DNA of 64,000 bases, taken from contig NZ_JABEQF010000005.1 of the NCBI RefSeq assembly GCF_014174355.1, positions 62,001 to 126,000 of the forward strand, given 5' to 3'. This document shows positions 44,127-53,700 of this stretch, one piece after another. The translations under genes and the position numbers were made by a program. Under the pieces are notes generated by a model that ran no database searches, had not been told where the DNA came from, and worked only from the letters and a program-made list of their open reading frames with translations. How positions within the stretch are numbered: position 1 is the first letter of the stretch; each line of letters starts with the position of its first letter. Source of the stretch: Gluconacetobacter azotocaptans. GTDB lineage: Bacteria; Pseudomonadota; Alphaproteobacteria; Acetobacterales; Acetobacteraceae.

Positions 44127-44780
44127 CTATTTGGTGCCGAACAGACGGTCTCCGGCATCGCCCAGGCCGGGACGGATATAGCCGTGATCGTCCAGTTCAC
44201 GGTCGATCGAGCAGGTGACGATCTTCACGTCCGGATGCGCCTTCGACAGGAACGCCACCCCCTCGGGGGCCGCCAGCAGGCAGACGAACACCAGCTGCCG
44301 GGCGCCCGCGCGCTTCAGCCGGTCGATCGCGGCGGCGGCGCTGTGCCCGGTCGCCAGCATCGGATCGACGACGATGCAGACGCGCTCGCCGATATCCTCG
44401 GGCAGCTTCATGTAATATTCGACCGGCTCCAGCGTTGCCGGATCGCGGAACAGGCCGATATGCCCCACGCGGGCCGCGGGCACCAGGTCGAGCATCCCGT
44501 CCAGGATCCCGTTGCCGGCCCGCAGGATCGATACCAGGCACAGCTTCTTGCCCGACAGCAGATGCCCCTGCGTGTGCTCCAGCGGCGTTTCGATCTCCAC
44601 CGCTTCCAGCGGCAGGTCGCGCGTGGCCTCGTAGGCCATCAGCAGGCTGAGTTCCCGCGTCAGGCGCCGGAACCCCGCCGTGGAGGTCGCCTTCTGGCGC
44701 AGGCGCGTCAGCTTGTGCTGGACGAGCGGATGGTCGAGCACGACCACCGAGGAAGGGTGGGATGTCTTTCGTTCGGTCAT
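44127..44780 (-). CDS. upp: Uracil phosphoribosyltransferase
   Basis: Salvages uracil to UMP using PRPP. The 217-residue protein has the PRPP-binding motif [28 protein letters not shown] and the C-terminal uracil-binding region [17 protein letters not shown]. Length and sequence are standard. It lies 33 bases after msrB on the same strand. Confidence 0.96.
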   Translation of the reverse strand: MTERKTSHPSSVVVLDHPLVQHKLTRLRQKATSTAGFRRLTRELSLLMAYEATRDLPLEAVEIETPLEHTQGHLLSGKKLCLVSILRAGNGILDGMLDLVPAARVGHIGLFRDPATLEPVEYYMKLPEDIGERVCIVVDPMLATGHSAAAAIDRLKRAGARQLVFVCLLAAPEGVAFLSKAHPDVKIVTCSIDRELDDHGYIRPGLGDAGDRLFGTK

Positions 44781-44813
44781 GGCACCCCTTTTAGATCACA
44801 CCGCACGGCACGC

Positions 44814-45209
44814 CTATTGCGTATCGGGTACGAAATCCAGCGCCACGCCATTCATGCAATAGCGCTGCCCCGTCGGACGCGGACCGTCGGGGAAGACGTG
44901 GCCCAGATGCCCCTTGCAGGACGCGCAGTGCACCTCGACACGGACCATGCCGTGGCTGGTGTCGGTGGTGGTCTCGACCCCGCCCGGCAGCGCCTCGAAA
45001 TAGGACGGCCAGCCGCTGCCGCTTTCGTACTTGGTTTCGGACCGGAACAGCGGCGTGCCGCAGGCCGCGCATCGGTACAGGCCGGGACGCTTCTCGTCGT
45101 TCAGGGGGCTGGAGCCCGGACGTTCGGTGCCGTGTTCGCGCATCACGCGGACCTGCTCGGGCGTCAGGACGCCGCATCCCGTGCCGCAGCCCGGCTTATC
45201 CTGTTCCAT
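44814..45209 (-). CDS. msrB: Peptide-methionine (R)-S-oxide reductase
   Basis: Repairs oxidised methionine (R form). The 131-residue protein has two zinc-binding CxxC pairs (YRCAACG and [14 protein letters not shown]), the SGSGWPSYF substrate motif and the catalytic cysteine in [10 protein letters not shown] cysteine-rich N-terminus (KPGCGTGCG) is additional. The ATG at 45209 has AGGAG eight bases upstream. Divergent from gpmI. Confidence 0.95.
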   Translation of the reverse strand: MEQDKPGCGTGCGVLTPEQVRVMREHGTERPGSSPLNDEKRPGLYRCAACGTPLFRSETKYESGSGWPSYFEALPGGVETTTDTSHGMVRVEVHCASCKGHLGHVFPDGPRPTGQRYCMNGVALDFVPDTQ

Positions 45210-45241
45210 CTGTCCGTCTCCTGCATGGTCGGTGGAAAATG

Positions 45242-45258
45242 GCGGGCGCCGCGCCCGC
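45242..45258. promoter_or_regulatory. Perfect tri-loop hairpin between msrB and gpmI
   Basis: GCGGGCG-CCG-CGCCCGC forms a perfect 7-base stem in the 140-base divergent region. It lies 33 bases before the msrB start on the minus strand and could affect msrB leader structure or be an operator. No T-run accompanies it. Confidence 0.4.
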
Positions 45259-45349
45259 ACCGCCCATCGCACGTTTGTATCGACAAGACATTTCGCAAGC
45301 CCGTCGTTTGGTGCCATCATGACCGACAAAATCACGGGAGAGAATACCC

Positions 45350-46915
45350 ATGTCCGACCAGATATCCTCCACCCAGGGCGCCCCCCAGACGCGGCGGCCC
45401 GTCATGCTGGCCATCCTCGACGGCTTCGGATGGCGGGAAGACGTGTCGGACAACGCCGTGCACGCCGCCTACACCCCGGCCTTCGACCGGCTGTGGCAGG
45501 AGGGGCCGCGCGCCTTCCTCAAGACCTGCGGCGAGGATGTCGGCCTGCCGGAGGGGCAGATGGGCAATTCCGAGGTCGGACACCTCAATATTGGCGCGGG
45601 CCGGGTGGTGATGCAGGAACTGCCGCGCATCTTCCGCGCCATCCGCGACGGCAGCCTGGCGGCCAACCCGGTCCTGACCGGCCTGATCGCCACGCTGAAG
45701 GCCAGCGGCGGCACCTGCCACCTGATGGGCCTGGTCTCGTCCGGCGGCGTGCATGCCCACCAGGACCACGCGGTGGCGCTGGCGAAGATCCTGGTCGAAG
45801 CCGGGGTGCCGGTGGCCTTCCACGTCTTCACCGACGGCCGCGACACCCCGCCGCATTCGGGGCGGGAATATCTCGCGCGCCTGCGCGCGGACCTGCCGGA
45901 CGCGGTCGCCATCGCCACCGTCTCGGGCCGCTATTTCGCCATGGACCGCGACCGGCGCTGGGACCGCGTGAGCAAGGCGTATGACGCCATCGTCTCGGCC
46001 AAGGGGCCGCACGGCGACGATCCGCTGGCGGTGCTGGACGCCGCCTACAAGGCGGGCGTCACCGACGAATTCCTGCCGCCGACCGTCATCGGGCCGTATG
46101 CCGGCATGAAGGACGGAGACGGCATCCTGTCCTTCAATTTCCGCGCCGACCGCATCCGCCAGTTGCTGGACGCGCTGCTGGAACCGAATTTCGAGGGCTT
46201 TGCCCGCGATCGGGTGGTTCATTTCGCCGTCGCGGTGGGCATGACACGCTACAGCGACCGGCTGGCGGCGCTGATGGGCGTGCTCTTCCCCCCGCAATCG
46301 CTGGACGACCTGCTGGGCGAAGTGGTCTCGCGCGCCGGGCGGCGGCAGTTGCGCATGGCCGAGACCGAGAAATACCCCCACGTCACTTACTTCCTGAACG
46401 GCGGCAAGGAAGCCCAGCTACCCGGCGAGGACCGGATCATGGTCCCCTCGCCCAAGGTGGCGACCTATGACCTGCAACCCGAAATGTCGGCCCCCGAACT
46501 GACGGCAAAGGCCGTCGCGGCGATCGAAAGCGGCAAGTACGACCTCATTGTCCTGAACTACGCCAACCCCGACATGGTCGGCCATACCGGCGTATTCAGC
46601 GCCGCCGTCAAGGCCATCGAGGCCGTGGACCGGGGGCTGCGGCAACTGGTCGAGGCCATCCATCGCCAGCGCGGCGCCCTGCTGGTCACCGCCGATCACG
46701 GCAATGCCGAGACGATGTTCGACCCCGCGACCGGCGGCCCGCACACCGCCCATACGCTCAACGTCGTGCCGGTGGTGCTGACCGGGGTGCCCGAGGCGCG
46801 CCTGCATGACGGGCGACTGGCCGACCTGGCCCCCACGCTGCTGGCCCTGATGGGCCTGCCGCAGCCGGCGGCGATGACCGGGACCTCGCTGCTGGGCGAG
46901 AAACGGGCATCCTGA
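45350..46915 (+). CDS. gpmI: 2,3-bisphosphoglycerate-independent phosphoglycerate mutase
   Basis: Interconverts 3- and 2-phosphoglycerate. The 521-residue protein is of the alkaline phosphatase superfamily: metal-binding [10 protein letters not shown], the phosphoserine nucleophile in [37 protein letters not shown] and the C-terminal TADHGNAE and HTAHT metal sites. The start has a weak site but conserved length. Its stop overlaps the probable start of the next gene. Confidence 0.97.
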   Translation: MSDQISSTQGAPQTRRPVMLAILDGFGWREDVSDNAVHAAYTPAFDRLWQEGPRAFLKTCGEDVGLPEGQMGNSEVGHLNIGAGRVVMQELPRIFRAIRDGSLAANPVLTGLIATLKASGGTCHLMGLVSSGGVHAHQDHAVALAKILVEAGVPVAFHVFTDGRDTPPHSGREYLARLRADLPDAVAIATVSGRYFAMDRDRRWDRVSKAYDAIVSAKGPHGDDPLAVLDAAYKAGVTDEFLPPTVIGPYAGMKDGDGILSFNFRADRIRQLLDALLEPNFEGFARDRVVHFAVAVGMTRYSDRLAALMGVLFPPQSLDDLLGEVVSRAGRRQLRMAETEKYPHVTYFLNGGKEAQLPGEDRIMVPSPKVATYDLQPEMSAPELTAKAVAAIESGKYDLIVLNYANPDMVGHTGVFSAAVKAIEAVDRGLRQLVEAIHRQRGALLVTADHGNAETMFDPATGGPHTAHTLNVVPVVLTGVPEARLHDGRLADLAPTLLALMGLPQPAAMTGTSLLGEKRAS

Positions 46916-48318
46916 ATCGCCGTCGTCGCCTGACCGGGCTGGCAGGGCCGGCCGGCCCGGTCCTGCTGGCCGGCCTGCTGGCCCCCGTTGCCCCGGGCCC
47001 CGTTGCCCCGGCCCTCATTGTCTCGGCCTGGGGCGATACGGCACATCGTGCCCCGGCACATTCCGCCAACCGCCATCCGTCGGGCCATGCGACGACACCC
47101 CGCGCGGATGCCGCGGCGATTGCCGCCCGGCGCGAGGTCGAACGCGCCCACGCCCAGCAGCAGGCCCTGATTGCCCGGCAACAGCAGCAGGCCCGCGACC
47201 TGCAGGCCCGCACCGAGGCACGGAACGCCGCGCAGGCGCGCGCGCGGCAGGACGCCGCCCGCGCTGCCGCCCTGTCGGCCGAAACCGTGGACGCCACGGC
47301 CCAGTTGCAGGACACCGAACAGCGAACGGCCGACCTGGCCGCCCGGGTCGCCGCCCTGCAGGCCGAACAGGCACGCCTGCGGGCCGAGCTGGACCGGGAT
47401 TCGGCGGAAGTCGCGCCGATGCTGCCGCTGGCGGCACGGCTGGCGCGCTATCCCGCCGATACGCTGCTGGCCGCCCCCCTGCCGCCCGACCGCGCGATTA
47501 CCGGCCTGCTGGTCGTGCGGGGCCTGTCGGCGCGGCTGGAGCAGCAGGCCGGGGCGATTCGCGTCCGGCGCGCCGAACTGGCCCGCCTGGATGACGATCT
47601 GACGCACGAGGGCGCCCGTCTGGCGGATTTGCGGCGGCAGCAGGCCGCCCAGCGCGACGTCGTGGCCCGCGCGGCCCAGCGCGCGCGCGCGGCCCAGCGC
47701 CAGTCCAGTTCCGCCGCCACCCTGGCCGACCGGCAGGTCGAGGACGCCGCGCGCCAGGCCTCCAGCCTGCAGGACGCGGTCTCCCGGATCGAGGCGCTGG
47801 AGCAGGCCGCCGAGGACCGGCTGGAACGCGCGGCGCAGCAGGCCGCCCGCGCCCACCGCGCCGACGAGGCCGCTGCCGCCCACGCCCGAGCGCAGGCCAT
47901 CGCCCAGGGTCCCGGCCCCGGCCTGACGGCGCCCCCGGCCGGCACGCCCGCTGGACGCGGCGCCCCGGTGCCGGGCACCATCGTCACCGCCTGGGGCGGG
48001 AGCACCGAAGCCGGCCCCGCCACCGGCATCACCTATGCCCCGCCATCAGGCGCCACCGTGCGGGCCCCCTGCGCGGGACAGGTCGATTTCGCCGGGCCGT
48101 TCCGGTCATACGGGCAGATGGCGATTCTGGATTGCGGGCGGCATTACCGCTTCGTGCTGGCGGGGCTGGGCGCGCTTGCCATCTCCACCGGGCAGACTCT
48201 GGCAAAGGGCGCGCCCGTCGGCCACATGCCCGACTGGGCGGGCCAGGCCGGCCGGCCGACCCTGTTCGTGCAGTTGCGCCAGGGCGGCACGGCGATCGAC
48301 CCGGCGCCGTTTCTCTAG
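46912..48318 (+). CDS. EnvC-like murein hydrolase activator / LytM-domain protein, probable CTG start
   Basis: A periplasmic factor predicted to activate peptidoglycan amidases or act on septal murein. The frame opens at CTG 46912, which overlaps the gpmI stop as CTGA. It encodes an Arg-rich N-terminus, a hydrophobic signal segment (about 7-40), a long coiled-coil region (about 70-300, rich in Ala/Gln/Arg/Glu) and a C-terminal M23/LytM-like domain (about 345-468; APPSGATVRAPCAGQVDFAGPF, HYRFVLAGL). The catalytic HxH of active M23 peptidases is not evident, as in EnvC. No ATG, GTG or TTG exists in frame before GTG 47287, which would lose the signal and half of the coil. Confidence 0.82.
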   Translation: MNRRRRLTGLAGPAGPVLLAGLLAPVAPGPVAPALIVSAWGDTAHRAPAHSANRHPSGHATTPRADAAAIAARREVERAHAQQQALIARQQQQARDLQARTEARNAAQARARQDAARAAALSAETVDATAQLQDTEQRTADLAARVAALQAEQARLRAELDRDSAEVAPMLPLAARLARYPADTLLAAPLPPDRAITGLLVVRGLSARLEQQAGAIRVRRAELARLDDDLTHEGARLADLRRQQAAQRDVVARAAQRARAAQRQSSSAATLADRQVEDAARQASSLQDAVSRIEALEQAAEDRLERAAQQAARAHRADEAAAAHARAQAIAQGPGPGLTAPPAGTPAGRGAPVPGTIVTAWGGSTEAGPATGITYAPPSGATVRAPCAGQVDFAGPFRSYGQMAILDCGRHYRFVLAGLGALAISTGQTLAKGAPVGHMPDWAGQAGRPTLFVQLRQGGTAIDPAPFL

Positions 48319-48484
48319 GTGGCATCTCTGGGCAGTTTTCGCTTGAACCAAGTTCGGTATAAGATCATCGGATGATGACGGATAAGCGGCCTGTCGGGCC
48401 GCCGATCCTTGCGCCACCTATGCCGCACGGCATGCAGGCCGACCGCGATATCCGGCACGGCCGGCACTCAGGAGACGACACGGC

Positions 48485-49903
48485 ATGAAGTTCCGCACCG
48501 GCCTGCTGCTTGGAACCGCCTTTCTGGCAGGCATCGCGGCGGGGCCGCAGATCGCGCATTTCTCCGGCCCATGGAACGGCGAAATCACCTCGCACGCTCT
48601 GGCCGAGAGCCTGGCGAAAGACAGCGACTCGCCCGCCGAGAACTATCGCCTGCTGTCGCTGTTCGGCCATGTCCTGGAACAGGTGAAGGCGAATTACGTC
48701 GATCCGGTGTCCAACCGCGACCTGATCGTCAATGCGCTGAACGGCATGCTGAGCGGCCTGGACCCGCACAGCTCCTACATGACCGAAAAGCAGTACGCCG
48801 ACCTCCAGACCCGCACCAAGGGCGAATTCGGCGGCCTGGGGCTGGAAATTCATGGCGAGGACAATCACATCCGCGTCGTCTCGCCGATCGACGACACGCC
48901 CGCGGCCCGCGCGGGCATCAAGCCCGGCGACTATATCGTCGCCATCGACGGCAAGAACATCGACGGCCTGCCGCAGGACGAGGCGGTGGAGCGGATGCGC
49001 GGCAAGCCCGACACCAAGATCACCCTGACGATCATTCGCGAGAAGACGCCCAAGCCCATCACCGTGACCATGACGCGGGCGATCATCCATATCCAGGTCA
49101 TCCGCTCGGCGCTGTACGACACCATCGGCTATATCCGCGTCTCGGAGTTCAACGAGGAAACCGGTCCGGGGCTGGAAGCGGCGTTCCGCAAGCTGAAGGA
49201 CCAGTCGCACGGCAAGCTGGCCGGCCTGGTGCTGGACTTGCGGTCCGACCCGGGCGGGCTGCTGAACCAGGCGATCGAGGTCAGTTCCGACTTCGTCCGC
49301 AACGGCCAGATCGTGTCCACCCGCGCCCGCCATCCCCAGGAAAGCCAGCGCTGGGACGCTCACGGCACCGACATCACCGGCGGCCTGCCCATGGTGGTCC
49401 TGATCAACGGCGGGTCGGCCTCGGCCAGCGAGATCGTGGCCGGCGCCTTGCAGGACCATCAGCGCGCCGTCCTGGTGGGCGAGAAATCGTTCGGCAAGGG
49501 ATCGGTCCAGACCATCCTGCCGATCCCGGGCAACGGGGCGCTGCGCCTGACCACCGCGCGCTACTACACGCCCTCGGGCCGGTCGATCCAGGGCCTGGGC
49601 ATCGTGCCCGACGTCGCGGTGCGCGAGACGCGCGAGGACCCGGGCTACAGCATCCGCGAGGCCGACCTGGCCCACATCATCAAGAACCAGGGCGGCAACA
49701 CCGCCAAGCCGCCGGCGCGGACCGACATGCCGGCGATCGCCTCGTCCATCCCCGACCAGCCGCCGGCAAACTGGCCGGCCTTCGACCTGACCAAGCCCGC
49801 CACCGACTTCCAGCTTCAGCAGGGGCTGAAGATCGTCCGCGCCATGGCCGACCATCCCGTGTCGGCCCAGGCCATGCTGCCCACCGCCCCCCGTCACGAC
49901 TGA
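48485..49903 (+). CDS. ctpA: C-terminal processing peptidase (S41)
   Basis: A 472-residue envelope protease of the CtpA/Prc family. An N-terminal signal or anchor helix (MKFRTGLLLGTAFLAGIAAG) is followed by a PDZ domain (about 100-180, GGLGLEIHGEDNHIRVVSP) and the S41 catalytic domain with the Ser motif NGGSASASEIVAGAL and the Lys motif VGEKSFGKGSVQT. Following the EnvC-like gene, it matches the common gpmI-envC-ctpA-rppH neighbourhood in alphaproteobacteria. AGGAG lies ten bases before the ATG. The 166-base upstream gap contains a TATAAG box near 48358. Confidence 0.94.
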   Translation: MKFRTGLLLGTAFLAGIAAGPQIAHFSGPWNGEITSHALAESLAKDSDSPAENYRLLSLFGHVLEQVKANYVDPVSNRDLIVNALNGMLSGLDPHSSYMTEKQYADLQTRTKGEFGGLGLEIHGEDNHIRVVSPIDDTPAARAGIKPGDYIVAIDGKNIDGLPQDEAVERMRGKPDTKITLTIIREKTPKPITVTMTRAIIHIQVIRSALYDTIGYIRVSEFNEETGPGLEAAFRKLKDQSHGKLAGLVLDLRSDPGGLLNQAIEVSSDFVRNGQIVSTRARHPQESQRWDAHGTDITGGLPMVVLINGGSASASEIVAGALQDHQRAVLVGEKSFGKGSVQTILPIPGNGALRLTTARYYTPSGRSIQGLGIVPDVAVRETREDPGYSIREADLAHIIKNQGGNTAKPPARTDMPAIASSIPDQPPANWPAFDLTKPATDFQLQQGLKIVRAMADHPVSAQAMLPTAPRHD

Positions 49904-49906
49904 CCC

Positions 49907-50413
49907 ATGGCGATGAGCGGCACGACACCCCTGCCCTATCGCCGCAATGTCGGCGCCATGCTGTTCAACGCCACCGGGCAGGTGCTGATCGCCCGCCGCA
50001 CGGACATGGCGGGCGCCGGCGGCCCGCCCGACCAGGGCGTCTGGCAATGTCCCCAGGGCGGGATCGATGCGGACGAACAGCCCGAACAGGCGGTGCTGCG
50101 CGAACTGCACGAGGAAATCGGCACCGACCAGGCCGTCATCCTCGGCGCGCATCCGGACTGGCTGACCTACGACCTGCCGCCGGCGCTGGTGGGCCGGGCG
50201 CTGGGCGGGCGCTATCGCGGACAGACGCAGAAATGGTTCGCCCTGCGCTTCCTGGGCACGGATGCGGATATCCGGCTGGACAGGCACCAGCCGGCGGAAT
50301 TCGATCTGTGGCAATGGGTGGACCTGCCGACGCTGGCGGAGCGCAACGTGGGCTTCAAGCGCGAGATCTACCGGACCCTGATCCGCGACTTCGCCCGATA
50401 CGCCATCGCCTGA
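49907..50413 (+). CDS. rppH: RNA pyrophosphohydrolase
   Basis: Removes pyrophosphate from the 5' end of primary transcripts and so starts RNase E-dependent decay. The 168-residue Nudix protein starts LPYRRNVGAMLFNATGQVLIARR, has WQCPQGGIDADE and the Nudix box ending LRELHEEIG, and a C-terminal FKREIYRTLIRDFA typical of RppH/NudH. It follows ctpA by three bases. Confidence 0.93.
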   Translation: MAMSGTTPLPYRRNVGAMLFNATGQVLIARRTDMAGAGGPPDQGVWQCPQGGIDADEQPEQAVLRELHEEIGTDQAVILGAHPDWLTYDLPPALVGRALGGRYRGQTQKWFALRFLGTDADIRLDRHQPAEFDLWQWVDLPTLAERNVGFKREIYRTLIRDFARYAIA

Positions 50414-50427
50414 GCCGGCGGCAGCCT

Positions 50428-50539
50428 CAGGGCACTGCCCTGAAACCCGCCAAAGGGCCTAGCCCTTTGGAAACCGAGTCATTTTATCCATGATCGGGGT
50501 CCAGGGCCTCAGGCCCTGGTGGGTTCGGGCAACGCCCGA
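50428..50539. repeat. Array of four tri-loop hairpins including repeat copy 2
   Basis: Four perfect hairpins, each with a three-base loop, fill the gap between convergent rppH and the Nudix gene: CAGGGC-ACT-GCCCTG (50428-50442), CCAAAGGGC-CTA-GCCCTTTGG (50450-50470), CCAGGGCC-TCA-GGCCCTGG (50501-50519) and TCGGGC-AAC-GCCCGA (50525-50539). The last two are in the 45-base repeat (50495-50539) also found at 43795. They probably terminate transcription from both sides. Confidence 0.85.
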
Positions 50540-50545
50540 CACTGT

Positions 50546-50962
50546 TCAGAGGCCGGATTTCAGCGCCGGCAGCACATGGTGGTGCAGCAGCGGCGCCAGG
50601 ACGGGGCCGCCCGGCGGCGGGTCCAGCGCCAGGTCGAACCACCACATCTCCTCGATTTCCGCCCGGATCTGCGGCGCGCCGTCCAGCACGCCGCGATAGA
50701 CGGCCGAGCGCACGGTAAATCCGGGCTCGTTGGCGGCCGGGGCCTGGAAACGGCCCAGCAGCGCGACGCCGTCGCCCTGCAGGCGGCAGCCCAGTTCCTC
50801 GTCCAGTTCGCGTACCAGGGTTTCGATTTCGGTCTCCCCGGCCTCCGCCTTGCCGCCGGGCAGCATGAAGGCCGCCGTGCCCCGCTTGCGTACCAGCAAT
50901 AGCGCCCCCGCCTGCACGATCGCGGCGGAGACGACCCGGATCACCCGATCGGCGGGGCTCAA
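50546..50962 (-). CDS. Nudix hydrolase
   Basis: A 138-residue Nudix protein. The Nudix box reads GGKAEAGETEIETLVRELDEELG, matching GX5EX7REUXEEXGU, with the N-terminal strand region AAIVQAGALLLVRKRG. MutT-like cleaning of oxidised nucleotides is possible but the substrate is not visible. Its ATG overlaps the emrB-like stop by ATGA, so it is translationally coupled to the efflux operon. Confidence 0.88.
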   Translation of the reverse strand: MSPADRVIRVVSAAIVQAGALLLVRKRGTAAFMLPGGKAEAGETEIETLVRELDEELGCRLQGDGVALLGRFQAPAANEPGFTVRSAVYRGVLDGAPQIRAEIEEMWWFDLALDPPPGGPVLAPLLHHHVLPALKSGL

Positions 50963-52569
50963 TGCCCGCCGCCCGGGCTCTTGCTCCCCCCGCGGATCGG
51001 CGACAGCAGGAAGCAGAACGGCACCACCAGGAACGCGCCGATACCCAGGATCATGAACACCTCGTTATAGGCAAGGATCGAGATCTGGCGGGTATATTCG
51101 ACGAACAGCCGGTGCTGCGCGACCGCATCCAGCGCCGTCGACGCGACGCCACGGTTCGAGGCCGCCTGCCGGGCCCGCGCCAGATAATCGACGTACGGCT
51201 GATGGAACGGCGTCATCCAGTGGACCATCTGCGTCTGATGCGCCTGGCGGATTTCGGTCAGCATCGCCGTGGAACCGGAAATGGCGATCGATCCCAGCAC
51301 GTTGCGCGCCATGCTGAACAGGGCCGAGGCATCGGCGTTCAACTCGCGCGGCAGGGTCGCGTAGGTGATGGTGGAAATCGGCACGAACAGGAAGGCCAGG
51401 CTGGCGGTCTGGCTCATCCGGAACAGGACCAGGTGCCGGAAATCCAGCGCCGGGACCAGCTGCGCCGACCAGAACAGGGCCAGCCCCATGAAGAAGAACC
51501 CCAGCGCGATCAGCGATCGCAGGGTCATGTATTTCATCGCCCGCCCCACCAGCGGGATCAGGAAGATGACCACCACGCCGCCCGGCGACAGGATCAGCCC
51601 GGACAGGGTGGCGCTATAGCCCATGACCTGCTGCGCATATTGCGGCACGATGATCGCGGCGGCGTACAGCAGCGCCCCAACCGCGCCGATCAGCAATGTG
51701 CCGGTCGCGAAATTGCGGTCCTTGAACACGCGCAGATCCACCGCCGGGCGCTTGGTCTTCAGCAGCCAGATGACCGCCCCGCCGATGCCCAGGAAGGCCA
51801 GCACCGCCATGGTGCGGATCATGTCCGACCCGAACCAGTCCTCGTCCTCGCCCCGGTCGACCGCGACCTCCAGGCTGCCGAAGCCGATGGCGATCAGGCC
51901 GATGCCGATGATGTCCAGCGGGGCTTTCTGCTTCAGCGCCCAGGGGGGGTCCTCGACGACGACCGACACCGCGAACGTCGCCAGCAGGCCTACCGGCACG
52001 TTGATGAAGAAGATCCAGCGCCAGGAATAATTGTCGGTGATCCACCCGCCCAGCGACGGACCGATCACGGGGGCGACGATGGTCGCGATCGCGGTCAGGC
52101 CGAACGCCGCCGCCCGCCGTTCGGGCGGGAACGTGTCGAGGATGATCGATTGCTGGTTGGGTTGCAGCCCGCCGCCGAAAAAACCCTGCATCAGCCGGAA
52201 GACGATCAGTTCCGCCAGGCTGCCCGAAATGCCGCACAGGAAGGACGACACCGTGAACATGAAGATGCAGATGATGAAATAGCGCTTGCGCCCCAGCAGC
52301 TTGCCCAGCCAGCCCGAGATGGTCAGCACGATGCCGTTCGCCACCAGGTACGAGGTCAGCGTCCAGGTCGCGTCGTCATAGGTCGACGACAGGCTGCCGG
52401 CGATATGCGGCAGCGAGACGTTGACGATGGTCGTGTCCAGGATTTCCATGAACGCCGACACCGTGACGATGACCGCGATCAGCCACGGGTTGTACTTGGG
52501 CTTCCATGGTTGCTCCGCCGGGGGCTGCCCCCCGGGGGTGGCGTCGGTCCCGGCCACGGCCCCGCTCAC
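50959..52569 (-). CDS. EmrB/QacA-type drug efflux MFS permease (DHA2, 14 TM)
   Basis: A 536-residue permease with 14 predicted membrane segments. It has the DHA2 signatures LDTTIVNVSLPHIAGSL in the first helix, WLGKLLGRKRYFIICIFMF, RLMQGFFGGGLQPNQQSIIL and APVIGPSLGGWITDNYSWRWIFFINVPVG (motif C of drug/H+ antiporters). With the adjacent adaptor it should form a tripartite pump with a TolC-type channel encoded elsewhere. It overlaps both neighbours by ATGA. Confidence 0.93.
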   Translation of the reverse strand: MSGAVAGTDATPGGQPPAEQPWKPKYNPWLIAVIVTVSAFMEILDTTIVNVSLPHIAGSLSSTYDDATWTLTSYLVANGIVLTISGWLGKLLGRKRYFIICIFMFTVSSFLCGISGSLAELIVFRLMQGFFGGGLQPNQQSIILDTFPPERRAAAFGLTAIATIVAPVIGPSLGGWITDNYSWRWIFFINVPVGLLATFAVSVVVEDPPWALKQKAPLDIIGIGLIAIGFGSLEVAVDRGEDEDWFGSDMIRTMAVLAFLGIGGAVIWLLKTKRPAVDLRVFKDRNFATGTLLIGAVGALLYAAAIIVPQYAQQVMGYSATLSGLILSPGGVVVIFLIPLVGRAMKYMTLRSLIALGFFFMGLALFWSAQLVPALDFRHLVLFRMSQTASLAFLFVPISTITYATLPRELNADASALFSMARNVLGSIAISGSTAMLTEIRQAHQTQMVHWMTPFHQPYVDYLARARQAASNRGVASTALDAVAQHRLFVEYTRQISILAYNEVFMILGIGAFLVVPFCFLLSPIRGGSKSPGGGH

Positions 52570-53657
52570 TTCGTATGCACCGTGGGTTCGACCGACAGGC
52601 CCAGCGACAGCGGCAGGTCGGCGCGCAGCCCCTCGTCGATCACGATCTTCACCGGCACGCGCTGGACGATCTTCACGTAGTTGCCCGTCGCGTTCTCGGG
52701 CGGGAAGGCGCTGAAGGTCGCCCCGGTGCCCAGCTGGATCGAATCCACATGTCCCTTCAGGTCCAGGGACGGGTAGGCGTCGATCGCGATATCGACCTTC
52801 TGTCCCGGCCGCATGTGCGCCAGCTGCGTTTCCTTGTAGTTGGCGATGACCCAGACTTCGGGCTCGACGACCGAGAACAGCGACTGCCCTTCGTTGACGA
52901 AGCTGCCGCGCTCGATATTGCGCTGCGAGATCCAGCCGTCATGAGGGGCGCGGATCTCGGTCCAGCCCAGATTCAGGTCGGCCTGCGCCAGTTCCGCCCT
53001 GGCCTGCGCGATCTGGGCGTCATACTGCCCCACCCGCGTCTGGATGTCCGAGATATTGGCCTCGACCGGCTCGGCCACCTGCAGGCGGCCCTGCGCCTCG
53101 GCCACCCCGGCCTTCGCGGACTGCAGGGCGGCGGCGGCATAATCGATGTCCTGCTGCGTCGTCGCCGCGCGCGCCACCGCGTGCTGGCGGCGATAATCGG
53201 TCTCGGCCCTGAACTGCTGGGCCTGCGCCGCCAGCAGCTGCCCCTGCGCCACCTGCAGCTGGCCGGGGAAGTTCTTCTGCGCCACCAGCAGGGCAAAGCG
53301 CGTTCCCGCGGCCTGCGACTGCGCCAGTTCCACCGCCGCCGCCGCGCGGTCGCGCGCGGCGCGATAATCCCGGTCGTCGATCCGCGCCAGCAACTGGCCC
53401 GCATGCACGAACTGGTTGTCGTTCACCAGCAGTTCGGTGACGTAGCCGCGCACATGCGGGGCGATCGTAACCGCGCGGCCGGCGGTGAACGCATCGTCGG
53501 TCTCAACGTCATGGCGGGTCAGGAACCAGTAGGTGCCCGCGCCCACGGCCACGACCGCAAGGAACCCCACCAGCCCGATCCGAAGCATCGGGTTGGTTTT
53601 TTTCTTGCGCGACTCGTCCGGCGTGCCGGCCGGTGTCCCGCCTTCTTCCTCGGCCAT
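52566..53657 (-). CDS. EmrA-type membrane fusion protein (HlyD family)
   Basis: The periplasmic adaptor of the efflux pump. The 363-residue protein has one N-terminal membrane helix (about 25-45, MLRIGLVGFLAVVAVGAGTYWF), the lipoyl-type half motifs (VTIAPHVRGYVTELLVNDNQFVHAGQLLARID and LGWTEIRAPHDGWIS), a coiled-coil hairpin (about 100-210) and a beta-barrel domain. I placed the start at ATG 53657 (AGAGGA about five bases upstream); a TTG at 53678 is in frame. First gene of emrA-emrB-nudix. Confidence 0.92.
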   Translation of the reverse strand: MAEEEGGTPAGTPDESRKKKTNPMLRIGLVGFLAVVAVGAGTYWFLTRHDVETDDAFTAGRAVTIAPHVRGYVTELLVNDNQFVHAGQLLARIDDRDYRAARDRAAAAVELAQSQAAGTRFALLVAQKNFPGQLQVAQGQLLAAQAQQFRAETDYRRQHAVARAATTQQDIDYAAAALQSAKAGVAEAQGRLQVAEPVEANISDIQTRVGQYDAQIAQARAELAQADLNLGWTEIRAPHDGWISQRNIERGSFVNEGQSLFSVVEPEVWVIANYKETQLAHMRPGQKVDIAIDAYPSLDLKGHVDSIQLGTGATFSAFPPENATGNYVKIVQRVPVKIVIDEGLRADLPLSLGLSVEPTVHTK

Positions 53658-53700
53658 ACGGTTCCTCTTGCTTCCCAATCATGCCGCCGGCCCGGACAAA

